Shown here: positions 53,571-62,029 of the stretch, piece by piece
Layout of the letters: every line of letters starts with the position of its first letter
Position numbering within the stretch: the stretch's first letter is position 1
Source of the DNA: CAINVV01 sp964506325
GTDB lineage: Bacteria > Bacteroidota > Bacteroidia > Bacteroidales > Prolixibacteraceae
Reading direction: 5' to 3'
Assembly (NCBI GenBank): GCA_964506325.1
Contig: CAZDLO010000006.1
Coordinates: forward strand, 1-64,000
DNA: 64,000 nt
Translations under genes and position numbers: made by a program
The notes under the pieces: model-generated
What the model saw: the letters and a program-made list of their open reading frames with translations, nothing else
What the model was told of the DNA's origin: nothing
Databases searched by the model: none

Positions 53571-54104
53571 TCAGGGCCCCTGTTGCCGGCCCCCAAAATC
53601 CTGTGTCCAGTAGGTCCCGCTCCTGGCCACCCCCATGAACCGGAAATCCTGGTTCATGATGTTCCTGCAATGTGCCGGACTTTTTAGCCATCCTTCCACA
53701 ACCTGCTGTTCCGTTTTGTAGCCAAGGGCAATATTTTCGCCACAGCTGTTCCAGATAAAACCGGCCGCAGTAATTCTTTCACTGAGGGTGGAGCCATCTG
53801 ACCCGGTGTGGCTCAGGAAATTGCGGGCCGACATATCCAGGCTGTGCCTATTGGCTGCTGATTCAAGTCGGTCGTCCCAGGCTACTGCAGCCGCAGGAGG
53901 CATCTTCCGGTCGCCGCATTTGCAGCCTTTTGATCTTGCCTCGTTTACCAGGGACAACAAATTCTGTTTTTCAATTTCGGAAAGTTCGTTCCGTACTGTC
54001 GCACTGCCCTTTTGTGCCAGGGCATTACAACCCATTAAAAAAAGCAGTAAAAAAATACCCGTTTTCAGTCCCTTGGTGCTGTTTTCTGTGTACGTCATTT
54101 TCAT
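53571..54104 (-). CDS. CAP-domain (SCP/PR-1) secreted protein, possible lipoprotein
   Basis: 177 aa; start at ATG 54104 or 54098. The N-terminus contains a hydrophobic signal with LFLMGC, a possible lipobox, although cleavage after NALAQ is also plausible. The CAP domain (~45-177) has LLSLVNEARSKGC, AVAWDDRLESAANRHSLDM, FLSHTGSDGSTLSERI, GENIALGY, and WLKSPAHCRNIMNQDFRFMGVA with the usual His/Glu/His set. Bacterial CAP proteins mostly lack known functions. It starts 9 bp after the GH92 stop, so the two are probably cotranscribed. Confidence 0.9.
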   Translation of the reverse strand: MKMTYTENSTKGLKTGIFLLLFLMGCNALAQKGSATVRNELSEIEKQNLLSLVNEARSKGCKCGDRKMPPAAAVAWDDRLESAANRHSLDMSARNFLSHTGSDGSTLSERITAAGFIWNSCGENIALGYKTEQQVVEGWLKSPAHCRNIMNQDFRFMGVARSGTYWTQDFGGRQQGP

Positions 54105-54113
54105 AGTCGGAAT

Positions 54114-56408
54114 CTACCTTTTCCCCCAATCCTTGTTGGGTGTGTCCCCCAAAACATAGTTCAGGGTGCCTCCGTTGACAATGTCCCTGAAATAGATCCA
54201 GGATTTGTCCAGGGGTTTTCCGTTTAGTTCTGCGCTCTGGATGTAAATATTTTCCGGGGAGTTGTTTCTTGTGGTTATCTCAAATTTTTTCCCCTTGTAA
54301 AAGGCTGGATCCAGAGAAATAGTGATCTTTTTGAAAAGCGGGGCAGAGAGTTCAACCTTTGAGCTGTCTGTTGTTCCTCCGTTCATTTCAAAGAGTCCCA
54401 TGGAGGTAATCACAAACCAGCCTCCCATCTGGCCCTCATCCTCATCCCCTTCCCAGCCGTGGTAAGGGGTATCCCCATAGTATGAATTCAGGATGGCCCT
54501 GGTGTATTTTTGTGTCAGCCAGGGCTTTCCCGAATAGTTGAAAAGCCAGGAGGCCTGCATGTTTACCTCATTGCCCTGGTTGATGTAGTATTCATAAACT
54601 TTTGACTGGACACGGTCCAGTGCGTGAGCGGCAAACATGAATTTCCCGGATTTTTCGAAACCTTCTTCCAGTCTTTGGTTGAAAAGCTCCTTCCCCATGA
54701 GTTCAACAACACCGGGAATATTATGGGGAACATAAAAACTGTACTGCCATGCATTGCCTTCGCTCCACAATTCCCCGGAGAACAGGTTGTTGTCTGTCTT
54801 CCAGTTGCCAAACTGGTCTCTGGGCATCTGCCATTTAACATCCCTGTTGAACTGGTTTCTCCAGTTGTCTGAACGTTTCAGGAAAAACTCATAATCCTCC
54901 TTTTTCCCCAGGGCCCTTGCCAGCTGGGCAGTACAGAAATCTGTAAAGGAATAGTCCAGTGTCCTGGACGAGCGTTTCGATATATCATAGGGAACATATC
55001 CCAATTTGTTGTATAGATCCAGCCATTCCATCCCCACGTTGCCTGATTTGTCCAGTTTACCTCCCTGAACTGTTGCATTGTGCCGTACAGCCTCCCAGAG
55101 TTTCCCGACGTCATAATTCCGAATCCCTTTCTGGTAGGCAGAAACCATGAGTGCCATTTCATGGGTTACTCCCATCACACGCGTGTGCTCCAGTCCGGTA
55201 GGGCCGTTGTTGGTCCATCCCGTATGTGCGAATAGTTCAAGCTGGGTGTTGACCCAGTTATTCATGATGCCGGGGGCAATCAGGGAGAGGATGGTATTGT
55301 AGTTCCAGTAGGTGTTCCAGAATGCATCGCCCCCATACATGGCTGTTCCTTCAGGTGTTTTCCTGATTTCCTCGAACGGGTCACAATACCTGCCGTCGGC
55401 ATCGCTCCATGTTTGTTTGGCAAAACTCCGGTAAAGGTTGGTATAGAATTTCTTTTGGTCTTTCTCATTGCCCTCCACCTGTATCCTGGAAAGCTGATCG
55501 TTCCATTGTTTTCGGGCCGCTGCGGCAACTTTATCAAAATCCCATCCATAATCATCAAGTTCGGCCTTCAGGTTGTTGCGTGCCCCCTCCGCATCAACGA
55601 GGGAAAGCCCAACCTTAACCATTACCGGTTCAGTGGTATTAGTGTCGTAATTCACAAAGGCTGCGACATCACCCGAACCGCTGATCATGGAAGTTGTATC
55701 CGTGATGTCCTCATTCACCCACCCTCCCATGCTACGGAAGGGCTTGCTGAACCGGATGGAAAAATAGAGCCTGTATTCCATGTTTTTCGTGGCAGGAACA
55801 ATGGTATTGGCATAGCCCTCTATAAGCGTGTTGCTTATTTTAAGGATTTTCGCATCCAGTATCTCCGCCTGGTCTTCCGCCGGGAAAAGCAGGGAAAGTA
55901 TGATCCTGGCATTACCTTCCCTGTCAAAGCTATACCTGTGAAATCCGCAATGTGTGGTAGCTGTCATCTCCGCCTTGCAGGAGGCATCATAGAGATAGCA
56001 GGAATAGTAGCCGGGAGATGCCTTCTCGGTCGACTTTTCGATGCGGGAATGATAACCGGCACTCCCACCACGATAAGGCCTGTCGCTTGCCCCATCCGAC
56101 CTGGTGAAATCCTGCATGGCCGGCATGATCCTTAATCCTGACATGGTCCATGCATGAATATGGCTGAATCCCGATACGTTCATGATGGAGTATTCATACC
56201 CTCCCATCCAGCCGGATGTCTGGTTGTCCGGTCCGAGCTGGACCATCCCGTACGGAACAGTGGCATAAGGGCCAAGCATCCACCTGGAATTGGAGGTACC
56301 GGTGAAAAGATCCACCTGGTCGACAGGTTCCGGGGAAACAGGTGCAGGGGTACTGCATGCGGTAACGACGGCTATGCAGCCAATTAACAGGAATATTCTC
56401 AGGTTCAT
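54114..56408 (-). CDS. GH92 family alpha-mannosidase lipoprotein
   Basis: 764 aa with lipobox VVTACS at ~18, so likely anchored in a membrane. GH92 signatures: VDLFTGTSNSRWMLGPYATVPYGMVQLGPDN, MGGYEYSIMNVSGFSHIHAWTMSG, FYTNLYRSFAKQTWSD, GDAFWNTYWNYNTILSLIAPG and GDEDEGQMGGWFVITSMGLFEM. It keeps the acidic D-E-D-E-G-Q motif, unlike 15930-18050. It probably trims mannose from N-glycans or mannans at the cell surface. First gene of a two-gene unit with the CAP protein. Confidence 0.95.
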   Translation of the reverse strand: MNLRIFLLIGCIAVVTACSTPAPVSPEPVDQVDLFTGTSNSRWMLGPYATVPYGMVQLGPDNQTSGWMGGYEYSIMNVSGFSHIHAWTMSGLRIMPAMQDFTRSDGASDRPYRGGSAGYHSRIEKSTEKASPGYYSCYLYDASCKAEMTATTHCGFHRYSFDREGNARIILSLLFPAEDQAEILDAKILKISNTLIEGYANTIVPATKNMEYRLYFSIRFSKPFRSMGGWVNEDITDTTSMISGSGDVAAFVNYDTNTTEPVMVKVGLSLVDAEGARNNLKAELDDYGWDFDKVAAAARKQWNDQLSRIQVEGNEKDQKKFYTNLYRSFAKQTWSDADGRYCDPFEEIRKTPEGTAMYGGDAFWNTYWNYNTILSLIAPGIMNNWVNTQLELFAHTGWTNNGPTGLEHTRVMGVTHEMALMVSAYQKGIRNYDVGKLWEAVRHNATVQGGKLDKSGNVGMEWLDLYNKLGYVPYDISKRSSRTLDYSFTDFCTAQLARALGKKEDYEFFLKRSDNWRNQFNRDVKWQMPRDQFGNWKTDNNLFSGELWSEGNAWQYSFYVPHNIPGVVELMGKELFNQRLEEGFEKSGKFMFAAHALDRVQSKVYEYYINQGNEVNMQASWLFNYSGKPWLTQKYTRAILNSYYGDTPYHGWEGDEDEGQMGGWFVITSMGLFEMNGGTTDSSKVELSAPLFKKITISLDPAFYKGKKFEITTRNNSPENIYIQSAELNGKPLDKSWIYFRDIVNGGTLNYVLGDTPNKDWGKR

Positions 56409-56503
56409 GACAATAGACAGTATTTTAATGTTCCGGGATAACAGTACTAAAATAGCTTAATTATCATGGATAATGAGAAAACTTCATTCGCAGCGGTAAA
56501 TTG

Positions 56504-56905
56504 TTATTTGGCTTTTTCAGGAACCTTTTTATTCTCCTTGTAGCGCATATCAGGGGTTCCGTCTTTTTTGACAGGTCCCGCGGGTGCTGCTTTGGCTGCC
56601 TCCTTGTTTTCCTTGTAGCGCATGTCAGGAGTTCCGTCTTTTTTGGTTGGCGTACCTGCTTTCCGGGTCTCGGCCTTGGCTTTATCCAGGTCTTTCTTTG
56701 CAGCATCAGCATCAGCTTTGGCTTTCTCGGCATCTTTTTTAACAGCACCGGCTTCTGCTTTGGCTTTTTCCAAATCTTTTTTTGCCTTTTCAACATCCTT
56801 CGCCTCTTTTTGGACGGCTTCTTTGGAAGCAGGTTTGACATCCTGGGCAAAAGTTACCACGGCACTGAAGCAAACAAGAACTAAAAAGAGAATTAATTTT
56901 TTCAT
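56504..56905 (-). CDS. Secreted Lys/Ala/Glu-rich repeat protein
   Basis: 133 aa with a signal peptide ending VTFAQ (~21). Residues ~22-85 are an almost pure Lys/Ala/Glu/Asp heptad-like segment, predicted as a long helix or coiled coil. The C-terminal part carries two copies of KKDGTPDMRYKENK separated by an Ala/Pro linker. No catalytic motif. The short repeat unit suggests a small modular binding or scaffold element; family not named. A competing frame (56464-56850) has unlikely composition and lacks a signal. Confidence 0.7.
   Translation of the reverse strand: MKKLILFLVLVCFSAVVTFAQDVKPASKEAVQKEAKDVEKAKKDLEKAKAEAGAVKKDAEKAKADADAAKKDLDKAKAETRKAGTPTKKDGTPDMRYKENKEAAKAAPAGPVKKDGTPDMRYKENKKVPEKAK
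56532..56645 (-). repeat. Two 39-nt direct repeats within the Lys/Ala-rich gene
   Basis: Units at 56532-56570 and 56607-56645, 36 of 39 positions identical, 75 bp apart. They encode the duplicated DGTPDMRYKENK motif. Confidence 0.8.
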
Positions 56906-57381
56906 TTTGTCAGAGTTTTAAAATTCGGCATTTTGATATCTAAACAACGGAAGGGAATCCATTTCTTTGAAATTTGTTCTCCCCGCGCAAGGTAACGGGA
57001 TTGATATTTGGTGCTGGTCATTGAGAATGCTCTTACAAATATAGGCAGGGGATGGCGAAAATGGAAGCCATCTATCTATATTTATGAGGGTAAATGCCTC
57101 ATTTTCTTTTCCCTCACCTGGTCTGCCTAAGAAAATTATGTTAATTATTTGAATTTCAGTCAACTTGATACTGTCTCAAATTCTTATTCCCGCACAATGT
57201 TTTCGTGTGAAAACCGGATAATTAATAAAAATATATCTTTGAATTGCTTTCCGGGTCTTTGATTTGTTTTTTAAATTGCCCCGTGAAATAAGGGTCAGCA
57301 CAATTCATCTCCAAATATTTATTTTCAGTTCTTCCTGCATTTAGGGATGCTGGTTTAATTTTCCTAACAAAATCTTCGAAC
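56906..57381. other. Divergent intergenic region, 476 bp
   Basis: Between the Lys/Ala-rich gene (minus) and the C45-like gene (plus). It holds the -7 box at 57234-57241; no gene or terminator recognised. Confidence 0.45.
57234..57241 (+). promoter_or_regulatory. Candidate -7 box for the C45-like gene
   Basis: TATCTTTG matches TAnnTTTG, 140 bp before the start; no TTG at ideal spacing. Confidence 0.3.
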
Positions 57382-58794
57382 ATGAAAAACGCAATCCTTT
57401 TCCTCCTGGTGGTTTTTGCCTTTCCTGTTATTCTGCGGAGCCAATCCACGGTGAACCTTTCCGTGGAACAGCAATCCTGGCTGTCCAAAGCCACCAGGCA
57501 TGAGAAGAACGGCTGGACGTACCTGCACATCGAGGGCAAGCCGGCTGAGAGGGGGTTTCAGCACGGCTACCTGATGGCCGGGGAGATTGTTGAGAACCTG
57601 CGCCTTTTAAAGGCAAGCTGGACTTACAAGACAGCCATGGACTGGTCGTGGTATGTAAAAAATGCGGGTGTGATCCTGACCCCAAGGGTAGATCCTGAGA
57701 ATCTTGAGGAGATTGGCGGAATCAGGGAAGGTCTGTCTGCGGCAGGGGTAACAACCTCCATCGATGAACTGGTGGGCCTGAACGGATATCCCGAACTGGT
57801 GGGTTACTGGTGGCCCACGGTCAGGGATTCGGTACATTCCCATTCCGCGGAGAAACTGAGGGAATCCTGCAGTTCGTTTATCGCCACCGGCAGCATGACA
57901 AAAGATGGCAGGATCGTTCTCGGGCACAACACCATGGATATGTACTACAATCCGGTCTGCAATGTAATCCTGGATATTGTTCCGGAAAAAGGGCACCGGA
58001 TCCTGATGCAGTCACTGGCCGGATTTGTTCACAGCGAGACAGATTTCTTCATTACGGATGCCGGGCTGGTCGGATCTGAGACCACCATCGGCGAATTTTA
58101 CCCTTTCGATCCGAAGGGGATCCCTGAATTTTCCCGCATGCGCAGCGCCACCCAGTATGCCTCGAACATCGATGAATGGTGTGAGATCATGAAAAAGGGA
58201 AACAACGGCGGATATGCCAACGCATGGCTGATCGGGGATATCAACACCAACGAAATTGCCAGGCTTGAACTGGGACTGAAATACATTGGGTTCGAAAAGA
58301 AGAAGGATGGTTACTTCATTGGTTCGAATGTGGCAGAAGATCTAAAAATTCTCAGGTTTGAGACTAAAAAAGACGAATCGAACATTCTTTATTCCTCCAT
58401 AGCCAGGCGCGTCAGGTGGAAACAGCTGATGAAGGAGAATGCCGGTAAAATTGACATTAAAAAGGCCAAATCATTCGAGGCCGACCATTACGACAGTTAT
58501 CTGAAGAAAAAGAATCCAGGCGGCCGATCGCTTTGCGGACACTGGGAGATTGATGCCCAGCCTTTCGGACCGGAAGTCCCGTTTCACCCGGAAGGAACGG
58601 TAGACGGGAAGGTAGTGGATGCGGCTTTGGCCAGTCAGATGTCTTTTGTCGCCCGATGGGGATCAGCCTGCGGCAAGGCTTTTGACGGAGAAAAATTTGT
58701 CGCCGGACATCCCCAGTATGACTGGCTTACCGGTTTGTTGAAAAGCCGGCCTTCCCAACCCTGGACAACTTTCACGGCAGGCGAGAAAAATTAA
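57382..58794 (+). CDS. Secreted C45-like Ntn hydrolase (acyltransferase/peptidase family)
   Basis: 470 aa with a signal peptide ending ILRSQ (~21). The likely autoprocessing nucleophile is C163 in ESCSSFIATGSMTKDGRIVLGHNTMD, the pattern shared by C45 (acyl-CoA:6-APA acyltransferase-like) and phospholipase-B-like Ntn hydrolases. An upstream GKPAERGFQHGYLMAGEI segment and downstream FVHSETDFFITDAGLVGSETTIG also fit. It should cleave itself before Cys163 and hydrolyse an amide or acyl bond. Substrate unknown. It precedes the dipeptide epimerase gene by 129 bp on the same strand, and a joint role in peptide turnover is possible. Confidence 0.85.
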   Translation: MKNAILFLLVVFAFPVILRSQSTVNLSVEQQSWLSKATRHEKNGWTYLHIEGKPAERGFQHGYLMAGEIVENLRLLKASWTYKTAMDWSWYVKNAGVILTPRVDPENLEEIGGIREGLSAAGVTTSIDELVGLNGYPELVGYWWPTVRDSVHSHSAEKLRESCSSFIATGSMTKDGRIVLGHNTMDMYYNPVCNVILDIVPEKGHRILMQSLAGFVHSETDFFITDAGLVGSETTIGEFYPFDPKGIPEFSRMRSATQYASNIDEWCEIMKKGNNGGYANAWLIGDINTNEIARLELGLKYIGFEKKKDGYFIGSNVAEDLKILRFETKKDESNILYSSIARRVRWKQLMKENAGKIDIKKAKSFEADHYDSYLKKKNPGGRSLCGHWEIDAQPFGPEVPFHPEGTVDGKVVDAALASQMSFVARWGSACGKAFDGEKFVAGHPQYDWLTGLLKSRPSQPWTTFTAGEKN

Positions 58795-58923
58795 TGGAGG
58801 CACTATCCGGGCAGTGGAAGTCCTGAGCGCCAGGCAGGATTTCATTCGGTGAATCTTTGTTCCGTTGAGTCCTGGTGGCTCCGTTACCATCCCTTATTGG
58901 GCAGATCATAAAATTACCCCAGC

Positions 58924-60030
58924 ATGAAGATCACAAAAATAGAACTTTACAAAATGCCGGTCAGGCTGAAGGATCCCTTTGTCATCTCCCTGGGATCTTT
59001 CGACTATGCAGAAAATGTTGTGGTTGTCCTCCGGACCGACAACGGCCTTTCCGGATTTGGAGAATGCAGTCCGTTCAGGTCAATCAATGGGGAAAGCATG
59101 GATACCTGTTTCGTTGTGGGCCAGGATCTTTCAAAAGGTCTGCTGGGTCTGGATCCGGTTACGATTGAAGAATGTTCGCACCGGATGGACAGGATTATTT
59201 ATGGAAATTCAAGTATCAAGAGTGCCTTTGACATAGCCTTGTATGATATTGCTTCGCAAACTGCCGGACTCCCTTTGTATGCTTTCCTGGGAGGAAAAAA
59301 TGACAGGGAACTGGTAACGGATTATACGGTAAGCCTGGGGGATAAGCACAAAATGGTCCGCGATGCATTAAGGATCCAGGCAGATGGGTTCAGGATAATA
59401 AAAGTAAAACTGGGGGAGTCCGCAGAAAAGGATACGGAGCGGATCAGGCTGATCCGGGAAGCTGTCGGATACGAAATTCCGATCAGGATCGATGCCAACC
59501 AGGGATGGGATACCGATACCGCCCTTGAAACGCTTCAAGCCATGCAACCCTTTAACATCCAGCATTGTGAAGAGCCTATACCCAGGTGGAATTTTATGGA
59601 TCTTCCCGGGATAAGGCGGTCCAGCCCCATCCCCATCATGGCGGATGAATCCTGTTGCGACCACCACGACGCCAAAAGACTGATCGGCCTGGAAGCTTGT
59701 GATCTGCTGAATGTCAAGCTGGGAAAATCTTCCGGAATCTTCAATGCCTTGAAAATTATTAAGCTTGCTGAAGCAGCCGGCCTCGGGATCCAGGTGGGTG
59801 GCTTCCTGGAGTCCAGGCTTGGTTTTACAGCTGCAGCACACCTGGCACTTTCCAGTCCGGGCATCATCCATTGTGATTTTGATACACCGCTGATGTTCAC
59901 GGAAGATCCTGTCTCAGGAGGTATAACCTATGACGGCAGGGGTCGGGTAATTGTGCCGGAAGGTCCGGGACTGGGGGCCTGGATTGAACAGGCAGTGCTG
60001 GACAGGCTGGCCGGGATTGTTATTGAATGA
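58924..60030 (+). CDS. Enolase-superfamily dipeptide epimerase (L-Ala-D/L-Glu epimerase-like)
   Basis: 368 aa. The N-terminal capping domain (KITKIELYKMPVRLKDPFVIS; GFGECSPF) precedes a TIM barrel with the catalytic K-x-K IIKVKLG, the metal ligands RIDANQGWD (D), HCEEPI (E) and ADESC (D), and a second catalytic Lys in NVKLGKSSG. This layout is typical of the mandelate-racemase/MLE group and of AE epimerases, which interconvert L-Ala-D-Glu and L-Ala-L-Glu during murein peptide recycling. Exact dipeptide specificity cannot be read here. Confidence 0.9.
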   Translation: MKITKIELYKMPVRLKDPFVISLGSFDYAENVVVVLRTDNGLSGFGECSPFRSINGESMDTCFVVGQDLSKGLLGLDPVTIEECSHRMDRIIYGNSSIKSAFDIALYDIASQTAGLPLYAFLGGKNDRELVTDYTVSLGDKHKMVRDALRIQADGFRIIKVKLGESAEKDTERIRLIREAVGYEIPIRIDANQGWDTDTALETLQAMQPFNIQHCEEPIPRWNFMDLPGIRRSSPIPIMADESCCDHHDAKRLIGLEACDLLNVKLGKSSGIFNALKIIKLAEAAGLGIQVGGFLESRLGFTAAAHLALSSPGIIHCDFDTPLMFTEDPVSGGITYDGRGRVIVPEGPGLGAWIEQAVLDRLAGIVIE

Positions 60031-60159
60031 TCCCGGGAAATGTGTAATTTTATTGCTGATGCATTATTGAGCCCTTTTTGGATTTTATTGGAAACAGGTA
60101 ATTCCAAATAGGCAGGTTCCGGTTCACGCTGGCTGTATTATCATTCTAAAACTTTCGCA

Positions 60160-60915
60160 ATGGATAAGAAATTTGGTGTCATCGTTCTTGTTGCTTTTAT
60201 TACTGGATTGGCGATCAACGGGCTCATCCTGGGAAGAGCGCTGGAACGGTTTAAAAAGGAGGACAGGACAATTTCTGTCAAGGGCTTCTCCGAAAGGGAA
60301 GTCAGATCGGATCTCGCCGTATGGACGATCAAAACTCGCATCGCCGATAATGACCTGGCTGCCGGCAGTAAGGCCATGGATGAAGCCAGAAATAAGGTAG
60401 TTGCCTTCCTGCTGGAAAATGGAATCAATAAAGAAGAGATTATTCAAAAGGATCTGATTGTCAATGACAAAAAAGCCCAGGAGTGGGACAACAGCAATGT
60501 TGCCAACAGCTTCAGGTTCATCATAGACAACATCATCCAGGTGAGGAGCAGCCAGGTAGAAATTATCGAAAGAGTAAGCAGGATGACGGATGAATTGCTG
60601 AAAAGGGGAGTACTGGTAAGTAACAGGAATGAATACCAGGGAGCTGTCAGGTACTATTACACCAAACTCAACGAGATAAAGCCGGAAATGCTGACGGATG
60701 CGACAAAAAATGCAAAAAAAGCAGCTGAACAATTTGCCTCTGAAAGCAATACGGCCATCGGAAAGCTGAAGAAGGCCAACCAGGGATTGTTCACAGTACT
60801 GGACAGGGATGAGTCATTGGCCGGTAATGCCGATGGCGGAGGTTATAATCCGGGAGTCAATGACCTGGTCAAGAAAGTAAGAGTGGTTGTCAGCGTTGAA
60901 TATTCCATAGAATAA
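60160..60915 (+). CDS. SIMPL-domain (DUF541) protein with N-terminal membrane anchor
   Basis: 251 aa. One N-terminal hydrophobic helix (~6-25), then a SIMPL domain (~40-250): ISVKGFSEREVRSDLAVWTIK, SKAMDEARNKVVAFLLENGI, FRFIIDNIIQVRSSQVEIIERV, KNAKKAAEQFASESNTAIGKLKKANQGLFTVL. Members are periplasmic; some form cages or protect against oxidative stress, most are uncharacterised. It is a single gene, converging with the lipid kinase gene 30 bp away. Confidence 0.9.
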   Translation: MDKKFGVIVLVAFITGLAINGLILGRALERFKKEDRTISVKGFSEREVRSDLAVWTIKTRIADNDLAAGSKAMDEARNKVVAFLLENGINKEEIIQKDLIVNDKKAQEWDNSNVANSFRFIIDNIIQVRSSQVEIIERVSRMTDELLKRGVLVSNRNEYQGAVRYYYTKLNEIKPEMLTDATKNAKKAAEQFASESNTAIGKLKKANQGLFTVLDRDESLAGNADGGGYNPGVNDLVKKVRVVVSVEYSIE

Positions 60916-60945
60916 GCAGTATTCGCTTTTTGAATAACCACTTAC

Positions 60946-61920
60946 TCAGTCAGGATTGCCGGAGACAGGCCCTAGGTATTGATCTGATCCGTAGATCACA
61001 CGCAGGCGGTGTGCAATTATTCCGATTTTAAATGAGCCATTCCCCAGGGTCTCTCCGTCAGATTCCCCCGGCAGTGGCAAATCTGACTGGAGAATGATCT
61101 CTTTTCCAACATGGGTGGAAACCCTCTTGTCGCTGATGAATTTCCCCGAGTACAGTCCTTTGAAATTGGTGAGGATACCCCAGATTCCAATTTTCCGGAT
61201 AACCGTAACGTGAAACAGTCCTTTGAGGGGATTGGCTTCCGGGACCTGCATCATGCCTCCTCCGTTAAACTTTCCCAGCCCGATGCTGGCGCTGAACAGG
61301 TTGACTTCCATTGATTTTCCGTCGATGATAATCTGAACCGGCCTGCTTTTATACCGCAAATAACCTGACAGAAGGCTTTGAATATAGACCCTGATCCCTG
61401 TAATGCCCTTAAATTTTAGGATGTTTGCATTTCTGGCTACCAGCGCATCAAATCCAAACCCTGCTATATTAACGAAATATCGTTTGCTTGTCTTGTCATG
61501 TGCCGTAAAGGAAATTTCACCAACATCCTGGAACACAGTTTTGTTTTCCCTTATAATATCTATTGCTTTCTGGTAATGATCCGGAATTCCGAAAGTTTTG
61601 ATCCAGTCGTTTCCCGTCCCGACCGGTAACATCCCAAGAACGACTTCGTGCTGTTTCTTCTCGTCCGCCAGGAAAATACCATTGACAATCTCATTGAGGG
61701 TGCCATCACCCCCTGCTACGATGATGTGGGAAGCACCTCCGGAAACCAGCTCTTTGGCAAGATTGATGGCATGACCGGGATATTGGGATACCGAAACCTG
61801 AAATTGAATCTGGTTCTGGTGTAGTAATTGTTCAATCTTTTTTTGATCGTGGGCACCCTTTCCCCCGCCTGCATGTGGGTTGAGAATGACCTGCCACAGA
61901 ACCCCGTTAGAATTTGGCAT
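60946..61920 (-). CDS. Diacylglycerol kinase-family lipid kinase
   Basis: 324 aa from ATG 61920; the open frame reaches a TTG at 61956, but that region overlaps the promoter box and has no conservation. DAGK catalytic motifs: VILNPHAGGGKG, IIVAGGDGTLNEIVNGIFL and MLPVGTGNDWIKTFGIP, then a C-terminal beta domain (GGMMQVPEANPLKGLFHVTVI). It phosphorylates a lipid such as diacylglycerol or a sphingoid base with ATP; which one is unclear, and in Bacteroidota both occur. It lies downstream of pgk but behind a terminator. Confidence 0.92.
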   Translation of the reverse strand: MPNSNGVLWQVILNPHAGGGKGAHDQKKIEQLLHQNQIQFQVSVSQYPGHAINLAKELVSGGASHIIVAGGDGTLNEIVNGIFLADEKKQHEVVLGMLPVGTGNDWIKTFGIPDHYQKAIDIIRENKTVFQDVGEISFTAHDKTSKRYFVNIAGFGFDALVARNANILKFKGITGIRVYIQSLLSGYLRYKSRPVQIIIDGKSMEVNLFSASIGLGKFNGGGMMQVPEANPLKGLFHVTVIRKIGIWGILTNFKGLYSGKFISDKRVSTHVGKEIILQSDLPLPGESDGETLGNGSFKIGIIAHRLRVIYGSDQYLGPVSGNPD

Positions 61921-61953
61921 CTGAAGTTGAGTTGAGAAGTTGGTTTCTGGATG

Positions 61954-61961
61954 CAAATCTA
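61954..61961 (-). promoter_or_regulatory. Candidate -7 box for the lipid kinase gene
   Basis: Minus-strand TAGATTTG starting right after the T-tract of the pgk terminator, 34 bp before the kinase start. Confidence 0.4.
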
Positions 61962-61994
61962 AAAAAAATCGGGTGCAGAGATTCTCTGCACCCG
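61962..61994 (-). terminator. Intrinsic terminator of pgk
   Basis: Perfect 11-bp stem CGGGTGCAGAG / CTCTGCACCCG with a 3-nt loop (61970-61994), followed on the minus strand by GA and a run of eight T. Confidence 0.92.
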
Positions 61995-62029
61995 AAAATA
62001 TGTGGGATACCTGTGGAAATCCGGAGTGG

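Noticed and set aside
56464..56850. Lys/Pro-rich frame overlapping the Lys/Ala-rich secreted protein
   Set aside because: Lacks a signal peptide and is a shadow of the repeated Lys codons; the overlapping frame has signal and repeat structure.
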